Shown here in pieces: positions 5,724 to 10,009 of a stretch of DNA of 10,009 nucleotides. A program made the translations under genes and the position numbers. Each line of letters starts with the position of its first letter. Within the stretch, counting starts at the first letter, position 1. The DNA is taken from contig JAENVT010000291.1 of assembly GCA_016650435.1 (NCBI GenBank), forward strand, positions 1 to 10,009, in the 5' to 3' direction. The notes beneath the pieces were generated by a model. That model was not told where the DNA came from. It made no database searches and saw only the letters and a list, made by a program, of their open reading frames with translations. This DNA is from Ilumatobacteraceae bacterium. Lineage in GTDB: Bacteria > Actinomycetota > Acidimicrobiia > Acidimicrobiales > Ilumatobacteraceae.

Positions 5724-5746
5724 GCCGCAATGCCCAAGGTACGACA

Positions 5747-7360
5747 ATGAGCGGACCCGTGCTCAGCACGACGTGTGCTCCGGCGTCTGACGCTTTTCAG
5801 CGAAATGCCGCGGCGATGAGCGCGCTGATCACGGCGTTGCGCGAGCGAGTTGATCGTGCCGCGCTGGGCGGTTCGGAGTCGTCGCGTCAGCGCCACGTCT
5901 CGCGCGGCAAACTTCTACCGCGCGATCGGGTCGAGTCGCTGCTCGATCCGGGGTCGCCGTTTCTGGAGTTGTCGCCACTGGCCGCCAACGGCATGTACGA
6001 CGGCGATGCTCCTGCTGCCGGGATCGTCACGGGCGTTGGTCGCGTTTCGGAGCGGTTGTGCGTGATCGTCGCAAACGATGCGACGGTCAAGGGGGGAACG
6101 TACTTCCCGATCACTGTGAAGAAGCACTTGCGCGCCCAGGAAGTTGCCCTTGAGAACCGGCTGCCGTGCATCTACCTCGTCGATTCTGGTGGCGCGTTCC
6201 TGCCGGAGCAAGACGAGGTGTTCCCAGACCGCGAGCACTTCGGACGGATCTTCTACAACCAGGCGACGATGTCATCTCACGGCATTCCCCAGATTGCCGC
6301 GGTGCTCGGGTCGTGCACGGCCGGTGGTGCGTACGTGCCGGCGATGAGCGACGAGGCGGTGATCGTTCGCGATCAGGGCACGATCTTTTTGGCCGGTCCG
6401 CCACTGGTGAAAGCGGCGACGGGCGAGGTGGTGTCGGCCGAAGATCTTGGCGGCGGCTACGTGCACGCCCACGTCTCCGGCGTGGTCGACCACCTTGCCG
6501 ACGACGACGCCCACGCACTGCAGATCGTGCGCGACATCGTCGCCACGCTTCCTCCGATGCCGGCGCCTCCTTGGGAGGTCACCATGCCTGTCGATCCCGT
6601 TGTCGATCCAGCTGAGCTCTGCGGAGTGGTGCCCACGGACGGGCGAACGCCGTACGACGTTCACGAAGTCATCGGCCGGATCGTCGATGGCAGCGAGTTC
6701 TCGGAGTTCAAGCGCGAATACGGCTCGACACTCGTCACCGGGTTCGCGCGCATCTGGGGCCACCCGATCGGGATCGTTGCGAACAACGGGGTGCTGTTCT
6801 CCGAATCGGCGTTGAAAGGCGCGCACTTCATCGAAGTCTGTGATCAACGCCAGATTCCACTGCTGTTTCTCCAGAACATCACTGGGTTCATGGTCGGACG
6901 CGACTACGAGGCGGGTGGCATTGCCAAGCACGGGGCGAAGATGGTGATGGCCGTCGCGTGTGCCCGAGTGCCGAAACTCACCGTGGTGATCGGCGGGTCG
7001 TTCGGGGCCGGGAACTACTCGATGTGTGGCCGGGCGTACTCGCCGAGATTCTTGTGGACGTGGCCCAATGCGCGGATCTCGGTGATGGGCGGCGAGCAGG
7101 CCGCCAGCGTGCTCGCCACGGTACGCCGAGACCAGATCGAGGCAGGCGGTGGAACGTGGACCGCGGACGAAGAAGAGGCGTTCAAAGCGCCGATCCGCGA
7201 TCAGTACGAAGCGCAGGGGAACCCGTACTACGCAACGGCGCGGCTATGGGACGACGGCATCATCGACCCAAACGACACACGTTCCGTGCTTGGTCTGGCG
7301 CTGGGGATCGTCGGTGGGGCACCATTGGAGCGCGTTGCCTACGGCGTGTTCCGGATGTGA
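5747..7360 (+). CDS. mccB: Methylcrotonyl-CoA carboxylase beta subunit (carboxyltransferase)
   Basis: A protein of 537 residues, the usual length for MCC beta. ATG 5747 has AAGG seven bases upstream. It moves the carboxyl group from carboxybiotin to the acyl-CoA. It has two crotonase-like halves. The N-terminal half has [64 protein letters not shown] and the oxyanion-type [16 protein letters not shown] (from residue 188). The C-terminal half has [48 protein letters not shown] (from 415) and [36 protein letters not shown] and NITGFMVG favour methylcrotonyl-CoA over propionyl-CoA as substrate; geranyl-CoA cannot be excluded. It is first in an operon and overlaps the alpha subunit by one base (TGATG). 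Confidence 0.93.
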   Translation: MSGPVLSTTCAPASDAFQRNAAAMSALITALRERVDRAALGGSESSRQRHVSRGKLLPRDRVESLLDPGSPFLELSPLAANGMYDGDAPAAGIVTGVGRVSERLCVIVANDATVKGGTYFPITVKKHLRAQEVALENRLPCIYLVDSGGAFLPEQDEVFPDREHFGRIFYNQATMSSHGIPQIAAVLGSCTAGGAYVPAMSDEAVIVRDQGTIFLAGPPLVKAATGEVVSAEDLGGGYVHAHVSGVVDHLADDDAHALQIVRDIVATLPPMPAPPWEVTMPVDPVVDPAELCGVVPTDGRTPYDVHEVIGRIVDGSEFSEFKREYGSTLVTGFARIWGHPIGIVANNGVLFSESALKGAHFIEVCDQRQIPLLFLQNITGFMVGRDYEAGGIAKHGAKMVMAVACARVPKLTVVIGGSFGAGNYSMCGRAYSPRFLWTWPNARISVMGGEQAASVLATVRRDQIEAGGGTWTADEEEAFKAPIRDQYEAQGNPYYATARLWDDGIIDPNDTRSVLGLALGIVGGAPLERVAYGVFRM

Positions 7361-9426
7361 TGGACGAGCCAACGATGCCGCGTTCGATGTTCTCGACGGT
7401 GCTCGTGGCCAACCGCGGCGAGATTGCGGTGCGCGTGATTCGCACGCTGCGCTCGATGGGCATCACCTCGGTCGCCGTGTACAGCGACGCCGATGCTTCG
7501 TCTCGCCACGTGCGCGACGCGGACGTAGCAGTGCGGCTCGGCCCGGCGGCGGCCAGCGAAAGCTATCTCGACGTCGATCGGGTGATCGCTGCGGCCATTG
7601 CCACCGGCGCCGAGGCGATCCACCCTGGATACGGATTCCTGTCCGAGAATCCGGCCCTCGCTCGCGCCTGCGCTGCAAACGGCATCGTCTTCGTGGGCCC
7701 GCCCGTTGCGGCAATCGAGGCGATGGGCGACAAGATTGCAGCCAAGCAAACAGTGGCAGCAGCCGGCGTTCGAGTTGTGCCAGGCCGCGACGAGGCCGGT
7801 CTCGACGACGACGCGCTCATCGCCGCAGCGTTGGACGTCGGCCTGCCGGTGTTGCTCAAGCCGTCGGCTGGTGGCGGCGGCAAGGGAATGCGGTTGGTGC
7901 GCGACGAGGCCGAGCTACGCCAACAGTTGGAATCGGCGCGTCGCGAGGCCCGCAGTGCCTTCGGCGACGACACGATTCTCGTCGAGCGATACCTTCTGAA
8001 CCCGCGCCACATCGAGATCCAAGTGCTCGCCGATAGCCACGGGAACGTGGTACACCTCGGCGAACGCGAGTGCAGTCTGCAACGTCGGCACCAGAAGATC
8101 ATCGAAGAGGCACCGTCGCCGTTCATCGCCCCCGACGTTCGAGCCGCGATGGGTGCTCAGGCTGTCGAGGCCGCCCGAGCCTGCGGCTATGCCGGAGCCG
8201 GCACGGTCGAGTTCATCATGTCCAACGATCGCCCCGACGAGTTCTACTTCATGGAGATGAACACGCGACTGCAAGTCGAGCACCCGGTCACAGAAATGAA
8301 CTACGGCATCGACCTCGTCGAATGGCAGTTACGAGTCGCGGCCGGCGAGCCGATTCCGTTCGGTCAGGACGATCTGCTGCCGACAGGTCACGCAATCGAG
8401 GCTCGGGTGTACGCCGAGGACCCGTCGCGTGGATTCCTCCCAACCGGTGGCACCGTGCGCTTCCTTGTCGAGCCAAGCGGTCCCGGAGTGCGCGTCGATT
8501 CCGGCATCACTCCCGGCGCGTTCGTGGGCTCCGACTACGACCCGATGCTCGCCAAGGTGATCGCCCACGGCGCAGACCGTGCCGAGGCGCTTGGTCGCCT
8601 CGACGCAGCGTTGTCGTCGACGGCTGTACTCGGTGTCACTACAAACCTCGGCTTCCTCAGACGGCTCCTCAGCGTTGACGAGGTGCGTGCTGGTCACCTC
8701 GACACCGGGCTTGTCGAGCGATGCGCCGACACACTTCTCGCCGACGCCGAAACGCCCGACAGGGCACTTGTTGCTGCCGCCATTTTGCCACTCCTCGATC
8801 AGGTAGTCGATGCCGATCCGTGGCGATCGGTGATCGGTTGGCGACACGGCGATCGGGCGTGGGTACGCCGACGTTTGGAGGCTCATGATCGTGGCGTTGT
8901 GACCGTGGCTGTGCGATCCCGCACCGACGATGCGTGGGACGTCTCGATCGACGATGCAGCACCCCGGATCGCATCCCTGATGACCGAGCCCCGCTCCAAC
9001 ATCCGGCTCACCGTGGACGGTGTGACCGGAGCGCTGCTCGTGCACCGTGATCGCGGAGTGACGTGGATCGGCGTTGGCGGGAGCGCATGGGAGGTCCGCG
9101 ACCACGACCCACGCGGTGATCGACTTCGCCCTGACGCCGCTGCGTCAGGAGGATACGGACCGATCCGCAGCCCGATGCCCGGCACCATCATCGGTGTACT
9201 GGTCGCCGAGGGCGACTCGGTCTCGGCTGGTCAATCGGTTGCAATCGTGGAGGCGATGAAGATGGAGCACACGTTGATCGCATCGACCGATGGAGTGGTG
9301 ACCGCTGTCCATGCCCGCCAAGGACAGCCGATCGGACTCGATGACCCTGTCGTCACGATCTCCGCATCGGACGCGCCACCGGTACAGGAGAACGCACGCC
9401 ATGAACAGCGCGAGGAGTCACGATGA
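7360..9426 (+). CDS. mccA: Methylcrotonyl-CoA carboxylase alpha subunit (biotin carboxylase and biotin carrier)
   Basis: A protein of 688 residues. ATG 7360 overlaps the beta-subunit stop (TGATG); the long open frame upstream to 6958 is a shadow of the beta gene. The biotin carboxylase domain (about 10-460) opens with FSTVLVANRGEIAVRVIRT. It has HPGYGFLSENPALA, the ATP-grasp glycine loop GGGGKG (171-176), HIEIQVLADSHGNVVHLGERECSLQRRHQK, and EMNTRLQVEHPVTE (from 299) with the catalytic Glu and Arg. A linker/BT-like region of about 150 residues follows. The C-terminal biotinyl domain starts near GPIRSPMPGTIIGVLV and carries VEAMKMEHT with the biotin-accepting K634. It uses ATP and bicarbonate to carboxylate biotin for the beta subunit. 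It overlaps the next gene by four bases (ATGA). Only one biotin site is seen. Confidence 0.94.
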   Translation: MDEPTMPRSMFSTVLVANRGEIAVRVIRTLRSMGITSVAVYSDADASSRHVRDADVAVRLGPAAASESYLDVDRVIAAAIATGAEAIHPGYGFLSENPALARACAANGIVFVGPPVAAIEAMGDKIAAKQTVAAAGVRVVPGRDEAGLDDDALIAAALDVGLPVLLKPSAGGGGKGMRLVRDEAELRQQLESARREARSAFGDDTILVERYLLNPRHIEIQVLADSHGNVVHLGERECSLQRRHQKIIEEAPSPFIAPDVRAAMGAQAVEAARACGYAGAGTVEFIMSNDRPDEFYFMEMNTRLQVEHPVTEMNYGIDLVEWQLRVAAGEPIPFGQDDLLPTGHAIEARVYAEDPSRGFLPTGGTVRFLVEPSGPGVRVDSGITPGAFVGSDYDPMLAKVIAHGADRAEALGRLDAALSSTAVLGVTTNLGFLRRLLSVDEVRAGHLDTGLVERCADTLLADAETPDRALVAAAILPLLDQVVDADPWRSVIGWRHGDRAWVRRRLEAHDRGVVTVAVRSRTDDAWDVSIDDAAPRIASLMTEPRSNIRLTVDGVTGALLVHRDRGVTWIGVGGSAWEVRDHDPRGDRLRPDAAASGGYGPIRSPMPGTIIGVLVAEGDSVSAGQSVAIVEAMKMEHTLIASTDGVVTAVHARQGQPIGLDDPVVTISASDAPPVQENARHEQREESR

Positions 9427-10009
9427 GTTGGGAACTGAGTGAAGAGCACGAGATGTTTCGGAAGGTGGTGCGCGACTTCGCTGAAGCCGAGATCGCCCCG
9501 CATGCAGCGCAGTGGGATCGCGATCACTACTTCCCGGTCGACGTAGTGCACGCGATGGGCGACCTCGGTCTCTTCGGTCTCATCTTCCCTGAGCGGTGGG
9601 GTGGCGGTGGCGGCGACTTCGCGTCGCTGTGCGTCGCGATCGAAGAGCTCGGCCGAGTCGACCAGTCGATGGGGATCACCCTGTCGGCCGGGGTCGGTCT
9701 TGGGGCCAACCCGATTTTCCAGTTCGGCACTGATGATCAGCAGGACCGCTGGCTGCCCGACCTCATTGCCGGCCGAACCCTTGGCGCATTCGGGCTGACC
9801 GAAGCCGACGGCGGCAGCGATGCCGGCGCGACGCGTACCAAAGCACAGCGCCAAGGCGATGAATGGGTGATCAACGGAAGCAAGGCGTTCATCACGAACT
9901 CGGGAACTTCGATCACCTCGATCGTCACGGTCACCGCGCGCACCGAAGAGGGCATCTCGACATTCGTCGTCCCGTCCGGAACGCCAGGGCTCGTCGTCGA
10001 GCCCGCGTA
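9423..10009 (+). CDS. Acyl-CoA dehydrogenase, probable isovaleryl-CoA dehydrogenase (cut by window edge)
   Basis: The first 195 codons of a flavin-dependent acyl-CoA dehydrogenase, open at the right edge. The ATG at 9423 overlaps the carboxylase alpha stop (ATGA). The helical N-terminal domain starts MSWELSEEHEMFRKVVRDFAEAEIAPHA and includes LGLFGLIFPERWGGGGGDF. The FAD/substrate signature LGAFGLTEADGGSDAGATRT begins near residue 119, followed by GDEWVINGSKAFITNSG. The C-terminal domain with the catalytic Glu is outside the window, so substrate specificity cannot be read directly. The coupled position after methylcrotonyl-CoA carboxylase suggests it oxidises isovaleryl-CoA to 3-methylcrotonyl-CoA with electrons passed to ETF, but other short or branched acyl-CoAs are possible. 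Confidence 0.9.
   Translation, partial: MSWELSEEHEMFRKVVRDFAEAEIAPHAAQWDRDHYFPVDVVHAMGDLGLFGLIFPERWGGGGGDFASLCVAIEELGRVDQSMGITLSAGVGLGANPIFQFGTDDQQDRWLPDLIAGRTLGAFGLTEADGGSDAGATRTKAQRQGDEWVINGSKAFITNSGTSITSIVTVTARTEEGISTFVVPSGTPGLVVEPA

Noticed and set aside
5669..5896. Longer N-terminus for the HMG-CoA lyase
   Set aside because: It would cross the divergent promoter and the start of mccB; ATG 5668 has a strong Shine-Dalgarno and matches the family start.
6272..6931. Minus-strand open frame of 219 codons inside mccB
   Set aside because: Antisense shadow of a conserved carboxyltransferase; composition is His/Arg/Asp-rich with no motif.
6958..7359. Upstream extension of the carboxylase alpha frame
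   Set aside because: It lies wholly within mccB in another frame; the family N-terminus and TGATG overlap place the start at 7360.

Overview
The window is high-GC DNA with GTG starts, ATGA/TGATG-coupled genes and few thymine-run terminators. The proteins read as actinobacterial. A marine or aquatic member of the Acidimicrobiia is my guess from protein style only; there is no rRNA or other marker to prove it.

Left part (1-2600). A truncated ArsR-type regulator runs off the left edge on the minus strand. It is divergent from a small secreted PepSY-like protein (316-717). That gene converges, across a hairpin, on a minus-strand two-gene operon (2600 to 787): a Gfo/Idh/MocA-type NAD(P)-dependent oxidoreductase, and a translationally coupled second protein that looks like a degenerate copy of the same fold without the nucleotide-binding motif or the EKP lysine.

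Middle (2600-4185). About 400 bases without an intact gene hold a decayed fragment of a cation diffusion facilitator transporter. Next comes an M24-fold metalloenzyme (3004-4167). Its six metal ligands match, in identity and spacing, those I remember for the DMSP lyase DddP, but the proposed catalytic Asp377 of DddP is a glycine here.

Right part (4185-10009). This is a leucine/isovalerate (liu-type) degradation locus. On the minus strand, an HMG-CoA lyase-family gene is coupled to a TetR regulator. Divergently, on the plus strand, are methylcrotonyl-CoA carboxylase beta (carboxyltransferase) and alpha (biotin carboxylase plus biotin carrier), then an acyl-CoA dehydrogenase (probably isovaleryl-CoA dehydrogenase) cut by the right edge. 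All three plus-strand genes overlap by 1-4 bases. The 78-base divergent intergenic region contains a perfect 10+2+10 palindrome overlapping the -10 of a good sigma70-type promoter, and is the likely operator of the TetR protein. In the pathway the dehydrogenase makes 3-methylcrotonyl-CoA, the carboxylase makes 3-methylglutaconyl-CoA, a hydratase not in the window makes HMG-CoA, and the lyase splits it to acetoacetate and acetyl-CoA. The lyase has Ser in place of the family's active-site Cys, which raises the question of its true activity.
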